From: Sepioteuthis lessoniana
Taxonomy: Eukaryota; Mollusca; Cephalopoda; Myopsida; Loliginidae
NCBI GenBank assembly: GCA_963585895.1
Contig: OY757939.1
Location: 29,141,022 to 29,205,021 of the forward strand
Direction of reading: 5' to 3'
Length of the DNA: 64,000 nt
Shown here: positions 48,190 to 59,971 of the stretch, piece after piece
Layout: every line of letters begins with the position of its first letter
How positions within the stretch are numbered: the first letter of the stretch is position 1
Notes under the pieces: model-generated
What the model saw: the letters and a program-made list of their open reading frames with translations, nothing else
Told to the model about the DNA's origin: nothing
The model's database searches: none
Made by a program: the position numbers and the translations under genes

Positions 48190-49160
48190 TGTTATATACT
48201 CACATAATAAATATATATGCTTATATACACATATACATGTTCATGCAGCATCATAACGACACCATAATTACGACGCAGTGACAAAGACGCACGCAGGAAT
48301 AAACGACGCAGGAAGGCACAGGAAGACTTCTTCAACAATATATTACCTCTCACTTTATTGCAAGGGTTCGAAAGGGTTGTTCAAGGGTTGCATGTGAGAG
48401 GGAGCTGGAGACCGAACATAAACTGTAATATCTTGACCCCACTGTGTGTCTTTCTTGTTCTCCTGATGCTGGGGTCCACTCCATCGGGGTTCCCGAGGGC
48501 CCCCTTGGTCGGGTGTGGCTTTCCCTACCACATCGGATCTCTAGCTGTCTGGAATTCTACTGGCAACTGCTTCTTGGACTCGAACTCAACTGAGTTTAAT
48601 AATAATTCAACGCCCACACGATCGCCCACTGGATCTTTGAAATCGAATGTTTAATCGTCATCAAGCGGAAATAACTGTCATGCAGTTCAGAGGTCACTCT
48701 CTTCCGGTGCATCAGTCTGTATTGGCACAGTGGCACCTTCACCTTGTCCCATATTATAAGCCTTAATCCGCCCACGCGATCTCTTTTGATTACTGGCCAT
48801 TGGAATGTGTCACTTCCTTCCGGTGCATCACCTTGAAATAGCATTTTTTGGGGCCGGGTCGAAGGTCAAAACAACACACGTACACTTGCTTGAATCCCTC
48901 AGTCCCTTCACATTTAACGTGGCAAGGTTTAGAGACATCAGACCCACTTACCTTACTCATTGCTGACCACGAGCCGGAAATCCTCAGGGGTGAGGATGCC
49001 AACGGCTCGTCGCAGGGAGCCGCTACCGAGTTCAGTAGTAACTCGGTCGTCCCTGGAGATTCCCCCGACATCCAAGAGGTAACGTAACTTAAGGGACCTA
49101 TAGAAGGAGGGATGAACAGAAACTGGGACCCTACCCTCACGTTTATTCAACATTTCTTTA
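48190..49160. other. Unassigned sequence between LINE ORF1 and ORF2 remnants
   Basis: No domain recognised. Part of it (about 48640-48770, minus) matches 60255-60385 (plus) over about 120 bp, including a shared gatgcaccggaagag and catgacagttatttccgct-like core, so it includes a dispersed repeat. The left edge begins tgttatatac, suggestive of an LTR end, but no partner was found. Confidence 0.5.
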
Positions 49161-50950
49161 TTGTCTGGTTTTCCAATTCTGCCAACGTTATGTCCGCTTG
49201 AGTGGCTTCCGCAAGGAAGCGCCACAGCTTCCCTGTGCGGTTGTCCCTCAAGCAGACAAACGTGGTCACCATGGAAACGTCCTTGAATAGGTGCGGGTTT
49301 TCTACGCTTTTGTTGTGGATAGTTTTTAATTCTCTGAGGGGTTTTAATGTTCTACAGAGCTGAGAGTCTGATGGGAGCCCCTCAGACCCTGTAGAGCACA
49401 GTGATAGTCCTGGGAGGCCTTATTGGTCGTCTGGTGTTGTGGATTTTGCTCTGGCTCGAGCTTTCACCTCCGTGGGTGTTTTTGTAACTCTCGTCTCAGA
49501 GTGGGACGGGGAGAATAGCCTAGGGGGTGAGAGGGAGGAAAGAGAGTGTAATGTAAGGGAGAAGTCAGGTTTAAGTGATTGATTTGGTGCGGGTGAAGTT
49601 TGTTTTGTTGGGGATGGTACTTGTTTTTTTTCTTTTTTGTGGGGAAGGAATGTTTTGGGGAGGCGATGAAGGCTGTTTGGCTGGTGTCAGAGGTTGAGTC
49701 TGGGGTTGAGATTGTGACTGTGACTGGGTTTGGATTGGGTCTTCTTTGCACCCGCTATCCCTTCTTCTTTTTAAATTTGTTGAGGTTTCCATTTCCTCTA
49801 GCTGTTGTTCGGGTTGATGTTGTTTTTTCCCTCCTTTTTCTTTTTCTTTTTGTCTGGTGGTGGTATTGTTTGTTTATTTTCTGTTGTTGTTTCTCTTGTT
49901 GTAGTTGGTTTATCTGTTGTATGTGGGATTGATGCTTCTGTTGGTATTTTATTTTGTGGGGACTGAGGTTTTTCCCCTTTCGGACTACATGGGTCCATCC
50001 CTCTTCTTTGTTGGTCTCGTCCCAGGTTCTGGTTTTTTACCAGGGTCTGTAGCTGTTGTTGCTGTAGCTGACGTTGCAGTTGACATTTTGGTTGTTTGAG
50101 GGCAGGATCTGGAGAAGTGCCCCAGTTGCTTGCATGACCAGCAGAGGGGCTTCCTGCCCTCGACTATCACCATCATATTTCGTTCTTGAAATTTTATGAT
50201 ATGCGGTATGGCCTGGAACCCCTCCCGGTTGAGGCACATACTGATGACGTAGTCACCGTGTGCTGTCCCGGCAGGCGACCTCGCATGTGTGACCTCGTCA
50301 ACTTCAACGTACTTGCTAAGGTATGCGGCGAGGACGTCCCCATTTATCTGAATCGGGACGCCACACACGGTGACCCTAATGTGCCTCTGGCCCCGGTATT
50401 CTGACTGGAGCTTATAGTGTTTTGTTGTTATGTTACCTGATGCAAGCTTCTTCGCGAGGTCTTCCGAAGGGAGCAGGATATCCCATGTGGCAAAGCTTCG
50501 CCGACAGAAATACCGACATGGGATACCTACAGATCTTAAAACCTCTTCGAAAGCCTCCTTTTTAATGCCGGCTAGCCTCCTTGTTTTTAGATCTGTTACA
50601 ACAAAGGACAGGATTTTCGGCTCCAATGTCTCTGTTAACTCGGGAATCGGTAAAATCTCGTTATCCTTAAAATATGGGGCGTATTTTCCTACCCTGTCCC
50701 TTTCGTATTCTTTGGCTGATTTTTTTTTTTTTTTTTTTTGATTGACCAGGAGCTAGGTATTTTTTCTAGCTCTTGGGGTTTTTTTTGTCCCGGTTGGATG
50801 CTGGGTGATTTTAGAGCCGGCCATTATGTATTGGCTCCAGCCGATTTATCTTGAGGGAGGGATTCCCTGTCTGATGAAAAGAGGTCGTTTGATGAAAAGA
50901 GGTCGTTTGATGAAAAGAGGTCGTTTTGTGATGTTGACTCCTCCATAGTT
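49160..50950 (-). pseudogene. LINE ORF1 (CCHC gag-like), frameshifted
   Basis: The main frame (50626-49985) encodes an RNA-binding type protein ending in a zinc knuckle (CWSCKQLGHFSRSCP). Upstream codons extend it toward two possible starts: 50826, and an ATG near 50946 that leads into three 6-residue repeats. An A18 run near 50715-50740 breaks the frame. Downstream, Pro/Thr/Lys-rich pieces (49998-49798, 49792-49571) and a conserved-looking tail (LFKDVSMVTTFVCLRDNRTG, about 49300-49240) lie in other frames up to a stop near 49160. This is the order of a Tx1-type ORF1. It is probably the same insertion as the ORF2 at 48.2-45.5 kb, with unrelated sequence between. Confidence 0.75.
50874..50932 (-). 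repeat. Tandem 18-bp repeat, three copies
   Basis: Three head-to-tail copies of tgatgaaaagaggtcgtt. On the minus strand each encodes six residues (NDLFSS in the ORF1-like frame), so the repeat may be a coding expansion at the N-terminus of the LINE ORF1. Confidence 0.85.
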
Positions 50951-52205
50951 GCTTGAAGCAACTAGGAGGAGGAGGAGCCAAAATGAAATTAAAAGACGAA
51001 TGTAATGACTTGTAAAGCTGGAGTTGAATGGTGATAAAAAGGTCGATGATTATTAATCGCAAATTTGTTTAAGAAAACAAAAAGCTTGTCCCACCTCAAA
51101 GTTGAGGAGGGGCACTATAACAATAACATTCTCAACAAAAAGTTTCAACAAAGAATTTTAACAAATACTTTTAACAAGAACTTACTTCAAAAAGCGCAAG
51201 AGTCGTTGGGTAACGCGATCTATAAGACGCGGAAAAACAATAAAAAAAACCCAGTAAGGCTGGACTTCGACCGTTCTTTATTGACATATGTCATTCAGCA
51301 TCAGCCAATGAAAACAGGGCATTTCGCGCTCCTCTACTATATAATGTTGTCATTACTTTATCCGGTTTCGATCGACTACTTCCGGATTCGATAACGAGGT
51401 AAGATGGTATTTTAAATGCTTTGTCTAAGTCTATGTTTTACATATTAAATGCTAATCCCCTAGCGATACTAAAACTTTAACAAAACCTGCGCGTATAAAA
51501 CCACAAATCTATCCTATACTAGTACTTCTAAAATAAATAAATAAATAAGCCCCTACTCTAACTATTCAGTCAATCTGTAACTCTTACCTTATACCCTTAT
51601 TTGGGGAGAAAAAATCCTATGGCCCATTTATTTTAACTCACGAAATCATTTACTACAGATTAACTCATGCTAATTTACCTAAATCTCCCTCCCCGTTTGT
51701 CATTTACCGTCTACACTAATTCGTTGGTCTTCGTAACACTAAACAAATAATCGATAATTCCTTATTCTATCTACTCAATTAAATTATCTATACTCATATT
51801 TACAATCTAATATATATTTCTCAAAATAAAACTACCAGATTAAAACTATCTTCAACTCCTTAAATTTCAAATTATTACTACTACGAACCTATCTCCTTTT
51901 CCCCCCACTCCATTCATAATCTATTTGCCATTAGGTTTTAATAATTAAATAAAACCACGAAAAAGTGCTGGCAAAAAAATAAAATAAAAACCATAAAATA
52001 GTAGCGGACCGTAACCAGAATACGAGGACAAAAAAAAAAAAAATTGAAAAATAAATATCCATCCCCCCACCACACAAACACCAACGATTCTCAACCCCTA
52101 CCCATGACATTCCGACTACCCTGGCTTAATATTTTACTTCAATATACTCTTATAATGTGTAATACGTCTCCTAATTATAATTCTTAGGTTCCCCCCTCGT
52201 CCTTC
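50950..52205. other. Unassigned sequence between two LINEs
   Basis: 50950-51400 may be the 5' UTR of the L1-Tx1-like element (minus). It has a 109-codon plus-strand frame (51065-51394) without recognised domains. 51400-52200 is AT-rich with (AAAT)n and no feature. Confidence 0.5.
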
Positions 52206-52263
52206 TTATTTTTTCCATGGCTCTTTTAGAACTGCGTTGGTAATGTCCTTCAGCGCCCTCGCT

Positions 52264-52893
52264 TCAAGCTGCCCCGACTATACCAATTTTTGCTAGGGCT
52301 CTGCGCAACAACTGTCCAGCAAAGCCCCTACAACCAACTTCTACGGGGTCATAATATATCTTCCATGACTTTTGATGACATTGTTCGACCAGTTCTTGGT
52401 ATTTGGACTTCTTCCTCTCATTAGCGAGAGTAATATATTGCTCCCATGACACAGACAGCTCCCAAATAATGCACTGCTTTGTGTTATCGGAGTGCAATAT
52501 CAGATCTGGTCTTAGCGATGTTACAGCTATGTGTCTGGGGAACTTCAGCTGAGTCTCCAGATCCACTATCAACTGCCAATCGTACGCGGAAGATAACAGG
52601 TACGTTCTCTCTCCCCTCTTTTTCTGTATCTTCTCTCCTGCTTTTACGAAGTTGATCTGCTTCAATTTCTTTCCTGGTTGATGATTACTAGCCCTCATAG
52701 CTTTAGTCACCTCGTTCGTAATTACCTTGAGTGCTTGATCGTGATGCCAACGGTACCGACCATCACCCAAAGCTTTTGGGCAACTACTGAGGATATGTTG
52801 TAAGGATCCTTTCCTAGCACATAGTTGGCAATTGGGGGTCTCTCTCTTCCCCCATATATGCAGGTTCGTTGGGCTCGGTAAAACATCATACAC
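52264..52893 (-). pseudogene. CCHC knuckle and restriction-like endonuclease of the REL LINE
   Basis: 209 codons. A knuckle (CQLCARKGSLQHILSSC) is followed about 110 residues later by SLRPDLILHSD and IIWELSVSWE, the RPD and (D/E)-x-x-x core of the PD-(D/E)XK endonuclease that nicks the target site for target-primed reverse transcription. The same motifs recur in the 62.1-62.8 kb copy (LRPDIVM, MWELSVIWE). A further piece of this ORF (53202-52993) links it to the RT. Confidence 0.85.
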
Positions 52894-53255
52894 TGATTTA
52901 ATGAGAAATCGAATCTCGCTAAAATCCAGCCGCCAGCAATCTGACCATGTAATCCCTTTTTTCTCTACATTCTCCCATCTTGTCCAGGCTCCTTACTGAT
53001 TCAGACCGACCATTTTACAGTAATGCACTTCTTCTACGCCCGCACGGACTTCTTGGATGAGTTGGCGTCCTTCTTTGCTTTTGGCACTGTTGGTATGCGT
53101 AAAGGGGAAAAAACCCAATCCTGCTCTGCCTTTAGCTATTGACCCTAAAAATAGCTTTGTGGCTAAGCCTCTCCTCCACCACTTGCAACTCTCTTTCCGC
53201 ACTCCATTTCCTGACAGATCTTATCTGAATTCCTGCTGCTGCCACCTTTGGATCT

Positions 53256-54781
53256 TCAGACTCTGCATACTGCAGCAGTCTCTCGTTTTCGTGGTTTTGA
53301 ATTCTTCCACGAGGCTGCTAAGGGAGGGGGGCGCAACGCGTTGCTGTTCCCATAGAGAGCCGCACCACTTAAGCATCTCGGCAAGCCCAGCCACCTTCTC
53401 AACCGATTACTAATTGCTCTAAACACGGTGGTAATCGGAATATCATAGACGAGCAATGGCCACAATATCCGGGGCAAAATTGCATGCAGGAATAACCATG
53501 CCTTAAATCGACCAGGCAATCCAGATTTCTCGATCTTCGTTAGCCACTCCTCAAGGTCTTTTATAGTCTTCTGTTTTGCGGCCGTATCCTTCAGACTACT
53601 GTTGAAAGTCTTGCCCAAGCTCTTAATAGGCTTTTCGCTCAGAGTAGGAATTGTTTCTCCTGCGACTATAAATCGGACTTTCTCCATGACCTTGCCCTTT
53701 TTCAATACTAGTGACCTAAATTTTGCTGGCTTGAAATACATTCTAGCCCAAGTCATATTTCTCTCGAGACCCTTTAAGAGCCATCTACCTCCTATGACAG
53801 ATGTTGTCACGGTTAAATCATCCATGTAAGCCCTTATTGGTGATTGGCGGACTCCTGATCTGGACAAAGGGCCTCGGCATTCCACCTCTGCTGCCTTTTC
53901 AATGAAAATAGGACGGCAGACATAGTACACCCTGTAATGATATCCTTTTCCAGGGTCTGCCATTCTGATGTTACCGTACTTGAACATGCTCTCAGCCGGA
54001 AATTATTATAATAGTCTGAAATGAGATCGCATACTGATTGAGGTACGTGATGTCTGTTTAGGGCTTCTTCCACCAGTTTGTGTGGCATGGACCCGTAGGC
54101 GTTAGTGAGATCCAACCATAATACAGTCAGGTCCCCTTTGTTTTCCTTTGCCTCTCTCAGGAGGTGTGTCAGGACTCCTGTATGCTCAAGGCAACCCGGC
54201 ATACCGGCGACCCCGCCCTTCTGGACTGATGTATCAATGTAGCTGTTACCAAGAATGAAATCCGACAAACGCCTTGACAATAAACCGAAAAAGATCTTAC
54301 TTTCAGTATTCAATGAGGAAATTATTCGAAATTGGTCTAATGACTTCGAACCTTCTTCCTTCGGGGTCCATACCCCCTCAGCGAATCTCCATTGCTCCAC
54401 GATCTTGCCTCTTTTCCAAATGACTCTCAACTTCCACAGAATTTGTAGAATACCTTTACACCGCTAGTACACAATGTAAGGTACCCCACTTGGTCCTGGT
54501 GCTAAAGCGGATCTTGTGGCTCTCACAACTTCTCGCGTTTCCTTCCAGGTTGGCAATCGGGTGTCAAATTGAGCCACTGGTAGCTTCTGATGAATTAAGC
54601 AGGTGTTTATACCCATTACTTGTCCTTTTGCAGGGTCACTCATAGTATTTCGAAGATAGTTGTTAATTTCTTCCTCCGATGCCTCCAAATTCCCATTTCG
54701 CCTATCTCCTAGCAATGTCCTTGCAAAGCCAAAGGGGTTGGACAGGAAATTTGCCCGCTTCCTTGATCTTTCTTTCCTCAT
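53256..54781 (-). pseudogene. Reverse transcriptase of the REL LINE
   Basis: Frames 54781-54464, 54430-53834 and 53987-53256 carry RT blocks in order: ALAPGPSGVPYIVY, DQFRIISSLNTESKIF, motif A LWLDLTNAYGSMPH, ITGCTMSAVLFSL, and the active site YMDDLTVTT. The thumb-like region includes GLPGRFKAWLFLHAILPRI, which is also in the 61.5-kb copy. The active site is intact but the frame is broken several times. Confidence 0.87.
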
Positions 54782-55016
54782 TCCGCTCGCCCAAAAGTTT
54801 TTAATTCCCCTCTGAATGTTCCTCAGAGCTCCTCGAGGGGTTGACGCTCTTCTATCCTTGCCCTCTTATAAAATTTCTTAATGGATCTTATTTCTTTCCT
54901 TAAGTCTTTCATTTTATTAACCCTACGGTTGGCAGTGTAGGGCGTCCTTGGCTGCCGGGACTCGACGCAACTAAATCTCTCTGACGCCAAGCTAGTTATT
55001 ATTGTCGTTATGAAAC

Positions 55017-55800
55017 TTAGTCGCCCCTCCACGTCCCCCTTGTTGCTGACTGGAGTATCTCGCAAATGTCATTGTCGGAATCCTGCCAGGCTTCCTTGTT
55101 GTTCGTTGGGGGCCATTTTATCTTCTTTCTGGACTCCTTGCCTAGAGTGAGAGGAACTGAGGCTTGGAGGGACTGGGCACTGTGGTATGACTCCTGGCCC
55201 TGCACCTCCTCCGTTTTACCAGGGCTTGCACCTGCACGTCGTTCCCAGTTACCCCACTCCAGGCATTTCATCCGGCTTTGATGTATCTTCAAGCCTCTTT
55301 GGTTTTTGCACGTCTTACCGCATATGCATCTGCTCATATTTGATTGGGCATTATCGTTCGATTCTGTTAAATCCATTCAGTTGGAGATCTCTTCCGCCGC
55401 CCCCTCTCGGGACCCCCCGGGGGTATGATGCATTTAGGTACGTCGTAGCATTTTCTGGTTGCTCCTCGCAGAGCATGCAATTTGGGTAGCTAACCCATCT
55501 TGCCCCACTACCCGTCTTTCCGGGCTGCCAGTTGACTCTCCAACCTTCACCAGGTCTATTCCCTGGTTGCCAACTGGTCTGTTCCCAGTCGTCACTGTTG
55601 ATACCAGCGTTCATATTTAAGTCATACATCCTAGATGCATCAAGGGAGGTCATCAGTGATGCACTGTTTTCCTTGCCGATTCCGGGTTTCGCATCATATC
55701 GTCTCCAACAGCAACCCCGGTAGGACTCTAGAAGAGTCAAGCCACCTCCTTGATAGCGACGTGCTACGCACCGTAACATTACTAAAACAATCAAAAAACC
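55017..55800 (-). pseudogene. N-terminal region of the REL LINE ORF, zinc finger
   Basis: Two overlapping frames (55821-55351, 55376-55017). The second contains CICGKTCKNQRGLKIHQ, a cysteine/histidine finger of the type found at the N-termini of REL-type LINEs, where it binds target DNA. The first frame has a CMLC motif and Trp/Gly-rich low-complexity sequence. The extreme 5' part (55620-55800) recurs at 44378-44562. Confidence 0.72.
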
Positions 55801-55832
55801 TATATATATATATATATACATATATATACATA
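55800..55832. repeat. (TA)n tract between two LINEs
   Basis: Imperfect TA/CA-containing tract that exactly separates the 5' end of the REL LINE (minus) from the truncated start of the RTE-like LINE (plus). Confidence 0.9.
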
Positions 55833-56146
55833 TGCCTCCTTAGAAGCGACAGCAGAATGCATACCAACTAAACAAAGAGCTAAATCTAGAGTCCCATGAG
55901 AAACATTAGCGGTTAGAAAAAAGCGTGCAGACATTAAAAAAAGAAAAAAAAAAGAAAAAAAACGCTTCCCTATGCAATAGGAGAAACCCAACCAGTATCA
56001 GTGCTCAGAAACTTAAAAAGGCACAAAATGAATTAACTAGCGTATACCTAAAAGAACAAACAGAATTCATACAAAATCAGATCTATAAGATTAGAGATTC
56101 GGTTGAAGATAGACAATCTAGGATAGCATGACAGACGGTAAACGAA

Positions 56147-56990
56147 GTGAGCAGAAGGAAAAGTACTTCGAAAGCTAAACTGAAAGCTACCAGCCAAGAA
56201 GAACCAATACACCAGTGGAAACAACATTTCGAGAATTTACATGGAAAACCTCCGAAAGTTACTCATGAACAAATCACGAAATTTATTAGCAATCAACTAG
56301 ACATCAAACTAGGACAGTTTACGCAAGAAGAACTCAAATCAGTACTGAGAAAAATTAAAAATAGGAAAGCAGCAGGGCTTAATGAAATACTCCCAAAAGT
56401 TTGGAAAACCAGGGAATTCAATGACATGCTGTTCTGACACTGTAATGCTGTATATAACCGGAACACAATAGACAGATGGATAAAGGAGTGCATCCTCCCT
56501 TTCCCTAAGAAAGGTGACCTCGGAATAACGAAGAACTACCGAGGTACAACCCTTACATCCATAACGGCCAAAATCTACAATGCTCAACTACGCAACCACA
56601 TAGAACCGAAAATTGAGAAAATACTTAGGAAGAACCAAAATGGCTTTCGGAGAAATCGAGCCATGACATCACAAATTTTGATTATCCGTCGAATTCTAGA
56701 AGGTTTACGTGCAAAAAACCTTAACGCAACAATATTATTCGTCGACTTCTCCCAGGCATTTGACTCCATACACAGGGGAGAAGATGGAGAAAACACTTCT
56801 CTCCTATGGCCTCCCCAAAGAAATCGTCGCTGCTATAATGATGCTATATTAAACCATAAAAGTAAAAGTACACTCACCAGATGGAGACACAGACTACTTC
56901 GACATTGTAATAGGTGTGCTGCAAGGAGACACATTAGCCCCATACTTGTTTATCATCTGCCTAGACTACGTGCTTAGAATGTCTATGGAT
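56147..56990 (+). pseudogene. RTE-like reverse transcriptase, first half
   Basis: Recognisable blocks: ELKSVLRKIKNRKAAGLNEI, LPFPKKGDLGITKNYRGTTL, NGFRRNRAMTSQILIIRRIL and motif A ILFVDFSQAFDSIHRG. A stop follows MLF at 56437 and a frameshift lies near 56780. The GVLQGDTLAPYLF block and LDYVLRMSMDL follow in other frames before the insertion point at 56996. Upstream linker sequence runs from 55925 to 56131. Confidence 0.85.
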
Positions 56991-56996
56991 TTAATG

Positions 56997-57900
56997 TGTT
57001 GCGGGGGCTAGATAAATATACCAGTCCCCGTAAACTTTTGAAATATAAGTGATTGACAACGAACTAGACAAGAACGACAAAACAATGGTGTTGCTTCGAA
57101 AGGCCAAACGGAAAAGGATGGTCGCCGATGCAGGACTGGTAGCTGCTTCTGCAGGGAAGTGGCCGCCGGTGCAGGAGTGGTAGTTGCTGCTGCAGTGAAG
57201 TGGTCGCAGGTGCAAGAAGGTAGCTGCTGGTGCCGTATCAAAGAGTATTAGACTTTCTGAATTAGACCTGAAAAGAGCTGTTAGATTGAGAGGCTGGTAG
57301 TTGTGTTTGCTGCATTAAGCCTTCTCAGGAGGTGTTTGGATAGACTTTCTAAGAAGCCCTGAAAAGGGCTTTTTTTGCTAAGAGGCTGGCAATGTTTCTG
57401 CGTCGTCTGTGGCTGGAATATGAACGTCGGCTTTAGGGGAAGCCTTGAGCAGGCTTCGTGGGCAGCTGCTGCTGATTAGGCTTCAATCGTAGAACGACCT
57501 GGGGAGAATCTGCTTTCTCCCGCACCCTTGGCAGGCGTCCAGCCCAACTGATTTGACCTGGTTTGATACCGCTGCTTTTATAGCTACCCTGTGCTACTAC
57601 GCAATGTGGTCTATGTTGGATGATCTTGCTTATTATTACTATATTATAGTGAGAAACTTCATTCTAATTCGACCATGTGTTTTTGAATACTACCAATTTT
57701 GTCAATTAGTTAAGGACTGTCCTGAGAAAGACAGGCTGAATTTAATATTAAAAAAAAAAGTTCTGTGCGGAGCGATTTAGTCCCTTAACGATTTGTTCCT
57801 AAATACTATTGGCTGCCGACATCATGACTCATCACTTCTTGGAATGGGGTTTGTTTGTTTTGTTTTTGTTTGGGTTATGAGTACTCAGTTGACTACGATA
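56997..57900. mobile_element. 904-bp insertion inside the RTE-like LINE
   Basis: Splits the LINE RT cleanly. A 4-bp duplication AATG occurs on both sides (56993-56996 and 57901-57904). The insert starts TGTTGCGGGGGC and ends ACTACGATA. It has no convincing ORF. Early on it carries an imperfect tandem GC-rich repeat (gcaggactggtagctgctt and variants at about 57130-57235). Size, TG start and short duplication suggest a solo LTR or a non-autonomous DNA element; no second copy exists in the window. Confidence 0.7.
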
Positions 57901-57904
57901 AATG

Positions 57905-58680
57905 AAAGAAAACGGTTTCAAGCTGGCAAAGGAAAGAAGTACAAGATACCCCACACAAACAATGACGGATACGGACTATGCCGATGACATACCGTTTCTG
58001 GCAAATACACCCGCCAAAGCTGAATCCTTGCTTCTTAGTCTGGAACGAGCAGCTGGTGGCATAGGACTCCATGTTAACGCAGACAAGACATAATACATGT
58101 GCTTTAATCAAAGAAGCAACATCTCCACACTAAAGAGTGGGCTTTTGAAACAAGTTCACCTACCTCAGAAGCAGTGTCTCATCAACTGAGAATGACATCC
58201 ACACGCGACTAGCAAAGGCATGGACAGCTATCAATATGTTATCGGTCATATGGAAGTCAGACCTGACTTATAAATTAAAACACGTTTTTTTTCCAAGCAA
58301 CGATCGTGTTGATACTACTATGTGGATGCACCACAAGGACGCTAACGAAACGAATGGAGAAAAAAGCTTGACGGCAATTACACACGAATGCTGCGAGTTG
58401 TATTGAACAACTCCCGGAGGCAACAAAACAACAGCTGTACGCTACCTACCACCCATCACGAAAACTATCAAAGTTAGAAAAGTCAGACTTGTGGGACACA
58501 GGTGAATAAGTAAGGACGAACTCATAAGTGATATACTCGTGTGGACTCACACGGACGAGCAAAGGCAGGACGACCAGCTAGAACCTATATACAACAGCTC
58601 TGTGCTAATAAAGGATATAGCCTTGAAGACCTCTCGGGAGCGATGGACGATAGAGGCGGGTGACTAGAGAAGGTCAGAGA
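57905..58680 (+). pseudogene. RTE-like reverse transcriptase, second half and C-terminus
   Basis: Resumes exactly where the first half stopped (KENGFKLAKERS), with the active site TDTDYADDIPFLANTPAKAE intact at about 57970-58015. A stop interrupts at 58091. Frameshifted remnants of the C-terminal region continue to the (GAT)n tail (readable blocks include AWTAINMLSVIWKSDL and LPPITKTI). Confidence 0.83.
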
Positions 58681-58745
58681 GATCCATGGTGGCAGCGCGA
58701 CATGATGATGATGATATATTAACAATTGTATTTATGTTTTTAGAG

Positions 58746-59238
58746 TGTAGCGGTCACAGAGCTTTTTTCTTTCGCGAATCAATGCCCCCGCCAAGCGATT
58801 CGGCTACACACTAGCCAATCAGGAGCAGAGCGCATTGATTCCTTCTTCTTCTTTAGAACTATTTTTCGAGTTCTTTTTGGTCGTCGGCCGACGAGCAGAG
58901 AGCAACCAGCTCGCTGCGAAGACAGACCTCTCTCGCGTCCTCTGCTACGTACATTCCACATGGAAGACCTTTACTGAAGGTCACACTGCTACTAGCTTCA
59001 CACACAGAAGAACCAACCTTGCAGCCAGTCATACGAGCTACTTGCTACAGTGACACACTTCCAATAAACTCAAGGACCAACATACTGTCCTGCGACACCA
59101 AAAAGAACCATTTTCTCACTCTGACTCGTTTACTTCTGCTAAAATAATAAACCTTTCGTTGTTGTGTTTTTAAAGAAGTTTCGTTATTTATTTGGACTGT
59201 GAATTTATTGTGTTATGAAAACTAACCATTAAACACTA
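58746..59238. mobile_element. Candidate 493-bp solo LTR
   Basis: Bounded by 4-bp direct repeats AGAG (58742-58745, 59239-59242), starting TGTAGCGGTCAC and ending AAACACTA. It contains a CCAAT box (agccaatcagg), more GC than its surroundings in the first two thirds, and AATAAA-type signals near the 3' third (aataaactc, aataataaac), the expected layout of an LTR on the plus strand. No internal region or second LTR was found. It lies about 30 bp after the RTE tail. Confidence 0.5.
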
Positions 59239-59706
59239 AGAGTGCTTTGATGTGTTGCGGTCAGAAGAGATCAACAGTTCAAAAGTTCAAAAATGTGTGT
59301 GTATGAGCACGTGGGAGCGAAAGCACATATGGGCAAAGTATAAGTTTGACTGCTAATTGAATGTGTATATGTAAAGGTGAAAACATGAAATCTCACTTAG
59401 GCGATCTAATGAGAAAATCAGCCACAGAAATATAGTAAACTTACTTTCACCACAACTATGAATGTTGTTTTTTGGATGTGTGAATGCGCAATTGTTATTA
59501 TAATGAAGTAGAATTTCGGTTGGTGTTAGAATGTATGATGTAACCGCCAAGGTATCTTCATTATTATAGAGAGTTTGCCGAGTATTAGCATGTAGTGTTT
59601 ACTCGTATGTTGCTATGTAAGGAGTTCTCAGATTGTTTTGCTGTGTGTCGCTATCTGAGAAACCTAAAAGAATCTCTGTGTGTTGCCGTCGAAAGCGTGA
59701 AATAAA

Positions 59707-59845
59707 TAGGTTTCTTAATCATGTGACCGGCTCCAAATGAAAGATTTATTTTTGTGCAGAAAATTTCATTTGGAGTTCAACTACGCAGGCGTAGTTGAAA
59801 ACACCAGCATGTGACTATGCTGTCCAATCAGGTTCAAGAAACCAC
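59707..59845. repeat. Nested inverted repeats (fold-back element)
   Basis: Outer arms GGTTTCTT (59709) and AAGAAACC (about 59835), inner arms CTCCAAATGAAA / TTTCATTTGGAG (59731-59742, 59764-59775), then a tight TTCAACTACGC/GCGTAGTTGAA hairpin (59776-59799). It may be a small MITE. Confidence 0.55.
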
Positions 59846-59971
59846 TTACTTAATTTTTTACTGATCTGTACTAAAGTTTTGTGATTTTATGATTTTGATC
59901 TGCTTTACATACGTGTTTCTCAGATATTTGTTTTTTTATTTATGATTTTGTATCCAATAAACTAACTTTAA

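Larger units (their letters stand above)
45545..48190 (-). mobile_element. L1-Tx1-like LINE, ORF2 and 3' UTR, 5'-truncated and internally deleted
   Basis: Minus-strand remnants run endonuclease (48184-47243), RT N-terminal part (47179-46467), C-terminal zinc domain (46435-45830), then a 3' UTR to about 45545. Two other 3' ends of this family are at 26040-26735 and 60735-61430, all on the minus strand. The CCHC C-terminal domain and the KIRCDRKRFD-type tail support L1/Tx1 membership. The 5' break at 48190 falls inside the endonuclease. Confidence 0.82.
52210..55800 (-). mobile_element. REL-endonuclease LINE, near complete but decayed
   Basis: Minus-strand reading frames in series encode an N-terminal zinc-finger region, RT, a CCHC knuckle and a C-terminal PD-(D/E)XK-type endonuclease, the layout of R2, R4, NeSL and related LINEs that carry a restriction-like endonuclease instead of APE. 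Length is about 3.6 kb. Frameshifts separate at least eight frames. A partial second copy lies at 61453-62868 on the plus strand, and a 5' fragment at 44378-44562. Confidence 0.85.
55833..58716 (+). mobile_element. RTE-like LINE, 5'-truncated, interrupted by a 904-bp insertion
   Basis: Starts after (TA)n at 55800-55832 inside the linker between endonuclease and RT, continues through RT to the C-terminus, and ends in a (GAT)n tail (58703-58716), as RTE-type LINEs do. The coding sequence is split by an insertion at 56997-57900 and has several stops and frameshifts. It belongs to the same family as the endonuclease fragment at 43432-43630. Confidence 0.85.

Noticed and set aside
51065-51394. 109-codon plus-strand gene
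   Set aside because: Lies in the probable 5' region of a minus-strand LINE, Lys/Asn-rich, with no motif or splice support.
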